DNA of 64,000 bases from Lucinisca nassula (Eukaryota; Mollusca; Bivalvia; Lucinida; Lucinidae). Of the stretch, positions 10,830 to 21,310 are shown in pieces; the first letter of the stretch is position 1, and each line of letters starts with the position of its first letter. The stretch is from contig OY757023.1 of the NCBI GenBank assembly GCA_963580285.1, positions 85,833,108 to 85,897,107 of the forward strand, in the 5' to 3' direction. The position numbers were made by a program, and so were the translations under genes. The notes beneath the pieces were generated by a model. That model worked only from the letters and a program-made list of their open reading frames with translations. It was not told the DNA's origin and ran no database searches.

Positions 10830-11318
10830 TTATTGTTCAAGTCTATTTCTCAAGAACTAAAAATTGTTTATAGGGATGACAATTTAAGCCAAGCATCCAT
10901 ATGTTACCTTTACCTACATTTTATGGTTAACTCACTTTTTGAATTGTGTCCACCCTAGCGTTCGCCCTAATGACGAAGTCCATTTCTCAAGAACTATTAG
11001 ACCTTCATTAATGCTGATTTGTACACACTTGCATCTAGGGACAAATATTTTAATGCAAGCATATTATTTGACCTTGAACTACATTTCATGGTTCCCTGAC
11101 TTCGTGAATTATTGCAACCACCCTTTTGCTCACCTTAATGTTCAAGTCTGTCACTGAAGAACTATTAGCCCTTCAGTAATGATACTGGGTACAAAGTTGC
11201 ATCTATGGATGACTACTTTTATGCAAACATCCATGTTTGACCTTTACCTATATTTCATGGTTCAGTGACTTTGCTTCCCCACAGGCACAACGTAGCCCTC
11301 AGCAGAATTTTTGTTTAT
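10830..11318 (+). mobile_element. decayed GTCGCGCC-type pearl-like element
   Basis: Two to three diverged units of the 169-bp core (ATTTCTCAAGAACTATTAGA, CCACCCTAGCGTTCGCCC) and the tail CACAGGCACAACGTAGCC..AGCAGAATTTTTGTTT. The head is missing. Confidence 0.65.
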
Positions 11319-11374
11319 AAGGAATTCTTGTTTTTATACTGATTCTGATAATACAGCTTTGTATATATTTTCAG

Positions 11375-11553
11375 GTCCTGGTATGAGAGGCCCACCTCCT
11401 CCAGGAATGCGTGGACCGCCACCCCCTGGAGGACCCATGGGGCCACATGGACCTATGAGAGGGCCACCACCTCGAGGTATGAGGCCCCCACCACCTGGAA
11501 TGAGAGGTCCTCCACTAAGACCACCAGGAGGATATGATGACTACAACTATTGA
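11375..11553 (+). CDS. last exon of the proline-rich protein, ends YDDYNY
   Basis: The acceptor is TATATATTTTCAG. The exon starts GT, completing a Gly codon begun by the G that ends the exon at 8707, so the two exons join in frame. It codes for 58 residues and a TGA stop at 11551-11553. The sequence alternates PGMRGPPPP blocks with GPMGPHGPMRGPPPRG and closes with an acidic/aromatic GGYDDYNY. The PPPPGMRGPP block is very like the human SmB/B' tail; the GPMGPHG and GY parts recall SF3B4. The terminal tyrosines match neither as I remember them. Low-complexity Pro-Met-Arg tails of this kind bind GYF/WW-type domains and other splicing factors. Identity as a spliceosomal protein is inference. Confidence 0.82.
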
Positions 11554-12012
11554 GATCTCAGCAGCTTAGAGAAGTTTTACAGATATTTTAAAAGAAGATG
11601 AAACTCATCCTCTTTTGCTGCCACATGACAAGAAAGGAAGGAGTTGGAAGATGATTCCTTTTCAAGTTAACATTGAGAAAAGCAGCAATATTTGCCAGTG
11701 GGAGTCGGTTATTGTGACCTCCCTTAAGGGGAATGGGAACACCTTCAGGGGAGGCAACTCCTGCAAAAGTATTCTTGTCTCCCATGTCAATAGGGGTCAA
11801 CTCTTAAAGGAGCAAATTCTTTCCTTTAAGAGTAGACCCCTTTTTCAGTGGTCACGGGCTGATAGAAATGCGAACAGGAAATCCCAAAAGTTGTCTCCCT
11901 TTGAAAAATGGCGGAAAAATCTCCCAGGTGTTCCCATTCCCCTTAAGACATATCTCTTTAATCAATTAATAGAGATATGCCTCCCTTAAGGCATATCTCT
12001 ACAGTCAATAAA
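11554..12012 (+). other. probable 3' UTR with AATAAA at 12007-12012
   Basis: After the stop codon there is no further coding sequence. The first AATAAA-type signal is at 12007-12012, about 450 nt downstream. About 220 nt of the interval is a TTAAGGGG MITE (11724-11946), so the transcript probably carries that hairpin. Confidence 0.45.
11724..11946. mobile_element. TTAAGGGG MITE in the 3' UTR
   Basis: Bounded by TTAAGGGGAATGGGAACACC and its inverse GGTGTTCCCATTCCCCTTAA. Internal inverted arms GGAGCAAATTCTTTCCTTTA and CTCTTAAAGG flank GAGTAGACCCC. Confidence 0.88.
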
Positions 12013-12105
12013 AAATCTACTTTTTAAAGTTCGTGATGTGAGGAATACAGCGGGCAGAGCTCAAACTTCATGAAGCATGATGATCCTGATGACAACCCAC
12101 AACAG

Positions 12106-12293
12106 ACCATAAAAAACATAAAATTTTGGACACCTTGAGGGCTTGATATAGTTCTTCTAAAATTTAAACAAATTTCTTTCACAATCAAGCAAGGAGGCCA
12201 AAGAGTGCAGACAGAATGGCAAACTATGTAGACCCTGATCAGACTGCTCTGTTTGCTTAGACCTGTCTGTCCCATTACTTAGAATCATTATGG
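12106..12293. mobile_element. M4-type MITE with shared hairpin core
   Basis: Landmarks are TTTTGGACACCTTGAGGGCT, CAAGCAAGGAGGCCAAAG and the core arm GTAGACCCTGATCAGACTGC. The right core arm is mostly lost. Confidence 0.75.
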
Positions 12294-12387
12294 TACCATT
12301 GCAAGTCCCCCATACATTCAAACTTCATATGATTATGAAGAATTGTTGTAGATCAGGGAAGCACAAACCTCACATGTGACTGATTTA

Positions 12388-12600
12388 TTAACCCTTCTCT
12401 TGCTGAATATTCAGTTTAGCCACACCCATTTCTGACTTTGAACCAATCAGATTACTTGATGTAATTTATTCTTACAAATCCATAAACTGAATGTCAAACA
12501 GTGTAAATCCTGATCAGATGGCTTCTTCAGAAGCCATCTGATCTGGATCTACACTGTTTCCAAAGAGAGGGGCTGTCGTGAACAGCAGGATAAGAGTTAA
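12388..12600. mobile_element. M1 MITE
   Basis: Ends TTAACCCTTCTCTTGCTG and CAGCAGGATAAGAGTTAA. The core hairpin is centred on GGCTTCTTCAGAAGCC. Confidence 0.9.
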
Positions 12601-12649
12601 TGCCTCTATCATGTGAATGATTTATTCATATCTCTATCCCCATGCTTTC

Positions 12650-12960
12650 AAAAAGGTGTTTGGGATATTGTGAAAGCCTCTGTTTGTCCATCTGTCTGTC
12701 TGTCCATGCATCAGTCCATCCATCACACTATCTCCTCCTTAACCACTGTCTAGAAGGCAACCGAATTTGGTACATGGTTTCATTACATTATATTTGAGTG
12801 CACCGGCACCATGCCCCGCCCTCCACTTCAGAAAATATCTAATATCTCAGAAGCCTTTCAGATCCTCACCCCTAAACTATATATATTCTTCTTTCTTATA
12901 ACAAGACACATTTAGAGGCACCAACCAGGGGGGCTTCATACTTCTTAAGATAAAATTAGA
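12650..12960 (+). mobile_element. possible head of another TCTGTCTG-bearing element
   Basis: CTTTCAAAAAGGTGTTTGGG is followed by TCCATCTGTCTGTCTGTCC and unique DNA. The layout resembles the heads at 3457, 4915 and 16626. No tail found. Confidence 0.35.
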
Positions 12961-13223
12961 AAAATATTCCTAAATTTTCCTTAATAAATGGATTTATCAT
13001 ATGACCTCGCGTCTTAGAATGTGATAACTCAATTTAATAAATTCGGTAATCCACTAATGGATTAAATATGCAAATTAGTTAGATACACTCCGTAAAGTCA
13101 CTTGTATGACGTCCTTAACAACATCTCATTTACTAATGGCGCATTTGTGATATTTTTGGAAAACAGTCGTGAAAAAAATTCATTTTAAATGTCATATGAT
13201 AAATAGAATCTTGCATTCATGCT

Positions 13224-13434
13224 CATGTATTATTGAATTTATTAAACGAATTGAGGAAAAGGGATAAAATGCGAGGCTTCATGTATTATTGAATTTATTA
13301 AACTCGTTGAGGAAAAGGCATTAAATGCTTGGCTTTGCCGAGCATTTTATCCTTTTTCCTCAACGAGTTTAATAAATTCAGTATTTGAATTTATTAAACT
13401 CGTTGAGGAAAAGTTTAATAATACATGAACACTC
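13224..13434. repeat. fold-back with TTTATTAAACTCGTTGAGG arms
   Basis: The motif GAATTTATTAAACTCGTTGA recurs three times on the + strand and once inverted (CTCAACGAGTTTAATAAATT). The inverted copy forms a hairpin around GCTTGGCTTTGCCGAGC. Confidence 0.8.
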
Positions 13435-13728
13435 AAGTAAGCCAGCTATGTTTGAGTTACTAAGTTTCTGTATATCTTTCTGTGATTCTGGACAGTGGAC
13501 TTGACAAAGTGAGCCTGTTTCAAAGTTTGGACCTGCGAAATACTAATGCACTGACGAAAATGTATACTCGCTTTCATGTTTGAAAGTGTTTCTAAATAAG
13601 GCAATTTGCAGACCTGTCTATTTTAATGTGTTCAGAGGAATATATTAGTCATCAGCCATTATGTACATATCCTATCAAATGATTTGACAGAGTGTTATCA
13701 TATGCTGTATGATAGCTGCGATGTAAAT

Positions 13729-13914
13729 GTACAATATTTGCTGTATGTATTCGGACAGACAGGCCTGAGCAACTAGTGTAGACCCAGATGAAATGCCACA
13801 GAATCATTGACAGTTTGCCACTCATCCAGCCAATTTTAGACACATCATTAGGTAGAAAATTGTACTTGTTAAAATTTGAGAACAAGTATGGTAAGGAATC
13901 AAGGTGTTTCAATA
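13729..13914. mobile_element. M5-type MITE, reverse orientation
   Basis: Inverse of 8305-8473: GTGTAGACCCAGATGAAATG, then CTCATCCAGCCAATTTTAGA and GAGAACAAGTATGGTAAGG. Confidence 0.7.
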
Positions 13915-13936
13915 CATGTACAAGATTATAAGATTC

Positions 13937-14728
13937 TTGCACACCAGACAAGGAAATCCGTGATTTTACCCTGGGATAGAAATTTATGTTCTGACCACGG
14001 TGTTCCGACCCAATATCGAATATAATCGCGTGTTTGATAAATGCACTGGTTGATTACAACCTCATGCGCGGCGGCGGCATGCGTGACGTCACTAAACATT
14101 CCTGTTGTGTCATCACAAAATGGCGGACGTCGGTAACCAAAGTGACAGCAACATTAAAAATTCGGAATAGAAATGGAAGGTATGCAAGAAAAAGAATCCT
14201 ATATGGGTGTGGGGGGTGAATAGAAAAATCTGTCCCTTGGGATCACTGTCCGGCATCAATCGGTGTCCCTCGGGACGGATTTTTCCATCCACCCCTCACA
14301 CCCATATAAGATTCTTATAATCTTACATGGGTTTGAGGGTTGGATGTGAAAAATCTGTCCCAAGGGTCACTGTCCGGCATCACGAGGCTTGCCGAGTGAT
14401 GCCGGAAAGTGACCCGAGGGATGGATTTTCCAACCACCCCTCACATGCATGTAGGATTCTTTTTCTTGCAAACCTTCCATTTCTGAGCATGGATTAATAC
14501 TGCAGTCACATTGTTTGCCGACGTCCGCCATATTGTGATGAGACTACAGTGAGCGATGTTTAGTGACGTAATGTGCTGTGATGTCAACCTTAACAAAGGC
14601 TCATATGAGGTTGTAGTCAACCAGTGAATTTATCAAACATGCGAGAATATTCGATTTGGGGTAAGAACACCAGGGTTAGAACAGAATTTACAAGGCTAAA
14701 ATTATGGATTTCCTTATCTTGTGTGCAA
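13937..14728. mobile_element. 792-bp giant fold-back element
   Basis: The outer ends are TTGCACACCAGACAAGG and CCTTATCTTGTGTGCAA. Arms of about 350 bp face each other and the centre is at CCCATATAAGATTCTTATAA. Each arm contains its own smaller hairpin around CACTGTCCGGCATCA, so there are three nested dyads. Each arm also carries a CRE-like site (TGACGTCA at 14084-14091) and a GGCGGACGT block. A one-sided copy is at 46935-47394. No transposase ORF. Confidence 0.85.
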
Positions 14729-15096
14729 AAAAATTGCTTTCTATCATGATATCAGAAACGACATTATTGCCAATGCACGACAAAACCTACAATAAGACCA
14801 AACAAGGCCTCAAATAGGCCTGTCTGGAGCCAGTTGTTCAAAACTAATGGCATCGTTAGTTAACATATCGTTAAAACTTTGATCATTTAATACAGCAAAT
14901 ATGCTTATATTTTTGCTGATAAAATGTGAGCAGCTTTTGGTTTGAACAACTGGGGTCTGGTCAGTGTCTTTGCTTGTTGATGTTGGCTATAGAAGGCCCA
15001 TGTGAGCTGCAAAGACTCTGCTCAGAGTCTTTGTTACATGCACAAATCTTGTTGTAAGCTTCATCTTGTACTGGCTCATTATATACATAGCAACAG
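14729..15096. other. no feature recognised
   Basis: AT-rich DNA without a coding frame, tandem repeat or paired arms that I can support. Confidence 0.5.
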
Positions 15097-15427
15097 ATTT
15101 TGCTTTAATTGAAGGATAGTTTTCCTTATTTCTCCATTTAAACCTATGTTGTGGGTATTCATTAGAACTGCCTTGCTGAGGCAGTTCTTATGAATACCCA
15201 CAACATAGGTTTTTATTGAGAATTGACAAAAACTATCCTTCAATTATCACAAAATATCTGGTACATGTATTTTGTGATAATTTAAGGATAGTTTTCCCTA
15301 TTTCTCCATATACACTTATGTTGTGGGTATTCATTAGAACCGCCTCACCGAGGCGGTTCTAATGAATACCCACAACATAGGTTTTTATTGAGAATTGACA
15401 AAAACTATCCTTAAACTATCACAAAAT
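15097..15427. mobile_element. two adjacent Fb1 fold-back MITEs
   Basis: Two hairpins, centred near 15180 and 15350. The arms are GTTGTGGGTATTCATTAGAA and its inverse, extended by TTGAAGGATAGTTTT/AAAACTATCCTTAA and ending near ATTTTGTGATAA. In the second the loop is CCGCCTCACCGAGGCGG. Confidence 0.85.
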
Positions 15428-15493
15428 ACCAACCTTATCAGTTGCTGTGTATACAGCTGAAGTTCCAGTGAAAACAGGATGATCAAGAAACTT

Positions 15494-15785
15494 ACATTCC
15501 AATCCCCATCATGGCCGAGGGGGTGGTTGGGTGTGGAAAAGGTGATGTGTATCTTGTGTCATTGGGGTGACCTACAGTTGGACAGGGTCTGCTATCCTTG
15601 CAGCAGGTAAGGGGAGATGGGGGAGGTTGTTATTTCGTCGGTTTCAACACTTCTGTTTGTTTTCCTCTTTCTCCTCTCATCCTCACTTTCATCTCTACTC
15701 TCTCTTCTATCTTTTTTCTCCCTTTGGGAGGCGACACAAAATGATCCACGTGTTAACGTTTCGTTAAACCCATAACAATCAAAAT
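15494..15785 (+). mobile_element. SINE with C/T-rich body and GTTAAACC tail
   Basis: Starts near CCCCATCATGGCCGAGG, contains CCTACAGTTGGACAGGGTCT and a long TCTCC-rich body, and ends ACGTTTCGTTAAACCCATAA, a molluscan SINE-type tail. The inner part recurs as a ~200-bp unit at 30706-31066 and 34140-34345. Confidence 0.65.
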
Positions 15786-15820
15786 CCTATCAAGGCCGCA
15801 TTGTTCAAAACATCATTAGC

Positions 15821-16390
15821 TTAACCCTTGTCCTGCTGAGCCCGGATATGCCTTACCTTTCAAACAATGAAGATCCAGATCAGATGGCTTCTGAAGAAGC
15901 CATCTGATCAGGATCTACATTGTTTGTCATTCAGATTGTGAATTTTTTGCAATAATTTGCATCAAGTAATCTTGCTTTACCTTTCAAACAATGAAGATCC
16001 AGATCAGATGGCTTCTGAAGAAGCATCAGATGGCTTCTGAAGAAGCCATCTGATCAGGATCTACATTGTTTGTCATTCAGATTGTGAATTTTTTGCAATA
16101 ATTTGCATCAAGTAATCTGATTGGTTGATAATCAGTAGTGGGTGTTGCATATATGAATATTCAGCAGGACAAGGGTTAATGAGCTTGTCAGTGGTTGAAA
16201 AGTGTTCCAGCAAGAACAGATCTGATCAGGATCTACATCGTTTGTCGTTCAGATTGTGAATTTTTTGCAATAATTTGCATCAAGTAATCTGATTGGTTGA
16301 TAATCGGTAGTGGGTGTGGCATATATGAATATTCAGCAGGACAAGGGTTAATGAGCTTGTTATTGGTTGAAAAGTGTTCCAGCATGAACA
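15821..16390. mobile_element. M1 MITE with partial tandem duplications
   Basis: Starts TTAACCCTTGTCCTGCTG. One core arm region is repeated (CAGATGGCTTCTGAAGAAGC twice around 16005-16045). A ~172-bp block covering the right half plus flank (ending AAGTGTTCCAGCA) is duplicated in tandem, so two right ends with GCAGGACAAGGGTTAA occur, at 16164-16179 and about 16336-16351. Confidence 0.85.
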
Positions 16391-16524
16391 ATACTTAATT
16401 TAATGACATTTTTGCTGAAAAAAATTGTGTGAAACTTATTCATTGCAAAAGTTAGTTATATTTTTTTCAGCAAAAGTACATGTATATTGGTCATATTACC
16501 GTAAGTGATATACATTTTGAAATT

Positions 16525-16626
16525 ACTTTAACCATCATGAAAACACACCTATATAAGTTTGACCCCCACTGAAACCCTACCTTTAATATAGTAAAACTGG
16601 GGTTTTCAGGGGTATATATTATTTTT
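16525..16626. mobile_element. half of an Fb1 element
   Basis: Contains the outer-arm motif CCCCCACTGAAACCC with AGTAAAACTGGGGTTTTCAG, then ends in the T-run where the next element begins. Confidence 0.6.
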
Positions 16627-19408
16627 AGCTCACCTGTCACATAGTGACAAGGTGAGCTTTTGGGATCACTTTTTGTCTGTCGCCCGTCGTCTGTCCGTAA
16701 ACTTTTCTTGTGAACACACTAGAGATCACAGTTTTGGGCCAATCATCATCAAACTTGGTCAGAATGATCATCATGACAATATCTCGATCAAGTTCGAATA
16801 TGGGTCATGTCGGGTCAAAAAGTAGGTCAGTAGGTCAAATCAAAGAAAAACCTTGTGAACACTCTAGAGGCCATAGTTTTGGTCCGATCATCATCAAACT
16901 TGCTGAGAATGATCATCTTGACAATATCTCGGTCAAGTTTGAATACGGGTCATGTCGGGTCAAAAAGTAGGTCAGTAGGTCAAATCATAGAAAAACCTTG
17001 TGAACACTCTAGAGGCCATAGTTTTGATCCGATGGTCATCAAACTTGCTCAGAATGATCGTCTTGACAATATCTGGGTCAAGTTCGAATATGGGTCATGT
17101 CGGGTCACAAAGTAGGTCAAATCATAGAAAAACCTTGTGAATACACTAGAGGCCACAGTTTTGGTCCGATAATTATCAAACATGCTGAGACTGATTATCT
17201 TGACAATATCTCGGTCAAGTTCGAATATGGGTCATGTCGGGTCAAAAAGTAGGTCAGTAGGTCAAATCAGAGAAAAAACTTGTGAACACACTAGAGGCCA
17301 CAATTTGGTCCGATCATCATCAAACTTTCTCAGAATGATTATCTTGACAATATCTCGGTCAAGTTCGAATATGGGTGTTGTCAGGTCAAAAAGTAGGTCA
17401 GTAGGTCAAATCATAGAAAAACCTTCTGAACACACTTGAGGCCACAGGTTTGGTCCAATCATCATCAAACTTGCTATGAATGATCATCTTGATTATATCT
17501 TGGTCAAGTTCGAATACGGGTCATGTCGGGTCACAAAGTAGGTCAGTAGGTCAAATCATAGAAAAACCTTGTGAATACACTAGAGGCCACAGTTTTGGTC
17601 CAATCATCATCAAACTTGCCCAGAATGATCATCTTGACAATGTCTCAGTCAAGTTCGAATATGGGTCATGTTGGGTCAAAAAGTAGGTCAGTAGGTCAAA
17701 TCAGAGAAAAACCTTGTGAACACACTAGAGGCCACAGTTTTTTGTCTGATCATCATCAAACTTGCTCAGAATGATCATCTTGACAATATCTCCGTCAAGT
17801 TTGAATACGGGTCATGTCGGGTCAAAAAGTAAGTCAGTAGGTCAAATCATAGAAAAACCTTCTGAACACTCTAGAGGCCACAGTTTTGGTCCGATCATCA
17901 AACTTACCCAGAATGATCATCAAGTTCAAATATGGGTACAATATGTCAGGTCAAAAAGTAGGTCAGTAGGTCATATCATAGAAAAACCCTCTGAACACAC
18001 TAGAGGCCACAGTTTTGGTCCGATCATCATCAAACTTGACAATAGCTCGGTAAATTTCGAATATGGGTCATATCTGGTCAATAAGTTGGTCAGTAGGTCA
18101 GATTGTTGAAAAACCTTGTAAACACACTAGAGGCCCCAGTTTTGGTCTGATCATCATCAAACTTGCTCAGAATGATCATCTTGACAATATCTGGGTCAAG
18201 TTTGAATATGGGTCATGTCGGGTCAAAATGTAGGTCAGCAGGTCAAAACGTTTTGAACACTCTTAAGAGGCCACAGTTTTAGTCAGATCATCATAAAACT
18301 TGCTCAGGATGATCATCTGGACAATATCTCAGTTAAGGTCGAAAATGGGTCATGTCAAATCAAAAAGTAGATCAGAAGGTTATTTTGTCACGACTTTTGA
18401 ACCGTTTGAGATAAAGCCTTCATATTTGGCATGTAGGTTCCTTGTGACAACGGCTTCCCTCTCATATAAAGATTTGACCTGTGACCTTGACCTGTGACCT
18501 TGTTTATCATAATTTTCGAACCATATGAGATAGAGCCTTCATATTTGGCATGTATGTTCCTTGTGACAAGGTTTTCTGAACCATTCAAAACTTTTGACCC
18601 ATGACCTTGACCTTTGACCTACTTTGTCATAACTTTTGAAGCATTTGAGATACAGCGACAAGGGCTTCCTATTCATACATGAAAATGATCTGTGACCTTC
18701 ACCTTGACATTTGACATATTTTATTATAACTTTTGAAGCGTTTGAGATAGGGCCTTCATATTTGGCATGTTGTTTCCTTGTGACAAGGGCTTCCTATTTA
18801 TACAAAAATGATTTGTGATTTTGACCTTGACATGTGACCTACTTTATCATAACTTTTGAACTATTTGAGATAGAGCCTTCATATTTGGCATGTATGTTCC
18901 TTGTTGCAAGGACTTTCCAGCTATACAAAACTTTTGACCTGTGACCTTAACCTTTGATCTTCTTTCTCATAACTTTTGACAGTTTAAGATAGAGCCTTCA
19001 TATTTGGCATGTAGGTACCTTGTGACAAGGGCTTCCCACCCATGCAAAATTTTTGACCTGTGACCGGTCATTGCCCATATTTGGTAAAAACCTTTAAAAA
19101 TCTTCTTCTCAGGAACCGAGTGGCCGATGACCTTGAAACTTGAAAGCATCGGGGACTTGGGGGGGGCCCTTCCAAGTTTTTTAAATGATGACCTTTGGTT
19201 GACCTTGACCTGCTTTACGGCAAGGTCAAATTTGGTTTCTCAGACATTTGTATGGAAAAAAGGCACAACAGTGGATTTTTTTTTAATGCATGGTAGATTG
19301 TGGCATCAGAAATGATATTTGCAATCAGCTGAATCCAAGTTTATCAATTCCATAGGTCAATGTCATTTACTGACCTTTATCCTGAAGGCTCAGATTAAGT
19401 ATTTTTAT
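16626..19408 (+). mobile_element. H1-type Helentron-like element with two tandem cores
   Basis: The head is TTTTTAGCTCACCTGTCACA with inverted GACAAGGTGAGCTTTTG, then TCTGTCGCCCGTCGTCTGTCC. The first core (about 16715-18370) has roughly eleven 145-bp units with AGGTCAGTAGGTCA. The second core (about 18372-19070) has roughly six 105-126-bp units with TGACCTTGACCTTTGACC. The remaining 340 bp is unique. No clear GGCC..CTTGTT tail is visible before the next head at 19409, so the right limit is uncertain. Many overlapping ORFs here are array artefacts. Confidence 0.7.
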
Positions 19409-20045
19409 GCCCCCGTATTTTATGCCCCCGTAGGAGGGCATATAGTTTTTGCACTGTCCGTTTGTTTGTGGGTTTGAAAGTCTGGAGAAGCCCGGGATCG
19501 ATCCTGCTACCCATGGTTTACAAGGCAAGTAGCATGACCACTTCACCATGAAGGCTTTTAAACTTCATTGGAATGTTGTGTAGATGACCCTCTAGGAAAA
19601 TAGCATAAACGATTAACAAATGGTCACAAGAGCTAAAAATAGAAAAACATTGTAAATTTGTTTCAAATGCAAACTCCTTCTAAACCCTTGGGCCAATTGG
19701 ATTTAAAACTTCACAGGAATGTTGCCTAGCTGACTCCCTACCAAAATAGTTAAAACTCATTCCACTCCAATGAACAAGATGGCTGCCAGAGCTAAAAATA
19801 AAAAAAAAAAACTTCAAACGACAATTTCCCCTATACTTCAAAGTAATGTTGCTTAGATGACCCTCTACCAAAAAGGCTTAAACGATCCCGCTCCGATGAA
19901 CAAAATGGCCACCAGAGCTGAAAATGGAAAAATATTGTAAATTTGATTCAAACGTGAACTCCTCCTACACCCTAAGACCAATTTGATTCAAACTTCACAG
20001 GAATGTTGCCTAGGTTACTCCCTACCAAATAAGCTAAAATTGTTC
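19409..20045 (+). mobile_element. ATGCCCCCG-type element head and ~150-bp repeats
   Basis: TATGCCCCCGTAGGAGGGCAT forms a head hairpin and is followed by CACTGTCCGTTTGTTTG. A SINE-D fragment at 19470-19555 interrupts it. About three diverged units with CACAGGAATGTTGCCTAG and AACAAAATGGCCACCAGAGC follow. Confidence 0.6.
19470..19555 (-). mobile_element. SINE-D fragment, tRNA-like head only
   Basis: On the - strand, GGTGAAGTGGTCATGCTACT (A-box region) and GGATCGATCCCGGG (B box) are followed by GCTTCTCCAGACTTTC. The body and tail are missing. Confidence 0.55.
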
Positions 20046-20047
20046 TT

Positions 20048-20160
20048 AATTATGGGAAAAACATAGATTTTGCTTGCTTTGTTAGAACAGCCTCTATTAG
20101 GCGGTTCTAACGAATACCCACAATCTATGTTTTGAGCAGAAATACAAAAAATATCAGATC
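20048..20160. mobile_element. Fb1 fold-back MITE, damaged left arm
   Basis: The right arm GGCGGTTCTAACGAATACCC is intact. The left arm has lost its GTGGGTACTC part (TTGCTTGCTTTGTTAGAACA). Confidence 0.75.
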
Positions 20161-20339
20161 TTTTTTTCTGAAGATTACATTTTTTAGTGAAAAAATTTTC
20201 AGTATATTTGAATAACAATGTTTTCATAATGAAATGACTTTGTAAGCTTTCAACAACTGTGCTTAACACCTGGGCCTGGTTGATCAAAACTGATTTGACA
20301 GGCTGTACTTTTCCAGTACCATATTTACCCGAAATATTT

Positions 20340-20532
20340 GGACACCTCAACTCCTTACCATACTTGTTCTAAAATTAGAACATGTAAAATTTACAATCTG
20401 ATGTTGTTTGTGAAAATAGCTGGATGAGTACCAAGCATTGTAGATCCTGATAATATGGCACATTGGGTGGTGTCTCATCTGGGTTTATAATGTTTACTCA
20501 GGTCTGACTGTCCTGATACACACAGTAAATGG
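20340..20532. mobile_element. M5-type MITE
   Basis: GGACACCTCAACTCCTTACC, ATAGCTGGATGAGTACC, then diverged core arms GTAGATCCTGATAATATGG and CTCATCTGGGTTTATAATG. Confidence 0.7.
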
Positions 20533-20712
20533 GGTAACATGTTTGCTTCAAATACGAGAAAAACAAAATCAAAAATGCAAAAAAAAAATAAAATAAAAAT
20601 ACTTGATACCATTTGTTGTCCTTTATTTTCCTAATATTAATTTGTTTCTAGTGATTAGACGGTGTAACATTTTGTGATCGATCATGAGATTATGTAAGTG
20701 ACTGATGATTGA

Positions 20713-20960
20713 TTAACCCTTAAGACACCAAGGAAAAATACATCTGAAAATGTTGTTTGCTAATGTCTTCTGCTGAATTTTTTTTGCAAACTTTTTAAAA
20801 ATATTTTTGCATACAGGCAAACAGTTTGGGCCCTGATCAGACTGCTCCTACAGGAGCAGTCTGATCTGGGTCCACACTGTTTGCAGAAAATTACTTTAAA
20901 GGTAGCTGGAAGATGGCAAAGCAGACGACAATAAGCGTTATTGACATTTTATGGGTTTAA
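20713..20960. mobile_element. M3 MITE
   Basis: Bounded by TTAACCCTTAAGACACC and ATTTTATGGGTTTAA. The core is GGGCCCTGATCAGACTGCTC facing GAGCAGTCTGATCTGGGTCC, flanked by TTTTGCAAAC and GTTTGCAGAAAA. Inner landmark GGCAAAGCAGACGACAATAA. Confidence 0.85.
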
Positions 20961-21149
20961 ATGGATCAGTGAAAGTGGTAGAAATAATTGCAGTGTTTTC
21001 TTCATTACACGCTTTTGGATATAACAATTAAAGCTTGTTGGTGACCTGTATAGATTATTCAGAAACTAACCATACCTGTAATTTCTTGGTATCGGATACT
21101 ATCCTAACCATGCACCTTATTTGCATTATCTGCTGGTTCCTTGTCTGAA

Positions 21150-21250
21150 CATTATCAGTGTTGGAAAAACAGGTACCCAGACCCCCCCTGACCTTCCAAG
21201 GTCAAGGTCAGGGGGTCTGGTTACCTGTTTTTCCAATATTGACAATGTGC
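21150..21250. repeat. GC-rich hairpin with GTCAAGGTCAGGGGG arm
   Basis: ATTATCAGTGTTGGAAAAAC..CCAGACCCCCCCTGACCTT faces AAGGTCAGGGGGTCTGG..GTTTTTCCAATATTGACAA. The stem is about 45 bp with few mismatches. I found no second copy in the window. Confidence 0.8.
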
Positions 21251-21310
21251 AAGCTGGGAGCCAGCAAATAAATGCAAATATGGTGAATAGAGTAACAAGA
21301 GAGACAAACA

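Larger units (their letters stand above)
8708..11374 (+). other. intron of the proline-rich gene
   Basis: GT at 8708-8709 and AG at 11373-11374, phase 1, 2667 nt. It holds one M1 MITE, two SINE-B copies, a 165-bp tandem array with a G24 run, and a decayed GTCGCGCC-type element. I see no further exon in it. Confidence 0.8.

Noticed and set aside
15567..15767. Open frame with FRRFQHFCLFSSFSSHPHF peptide as a membrane protein
   Set aside because: It is the C/T-rich body of a SINE; the same body recurs at 30.9 and 34.2 kb in other frames.
16710..18109. Series of + strand open frames with repeated SRSVGQI..EKPCEH peptides
   Set aside because: The frame is open only because the 145-bp unit lacks stops in some phases; unit lengths drift the frame and no full reading frame spans the array.
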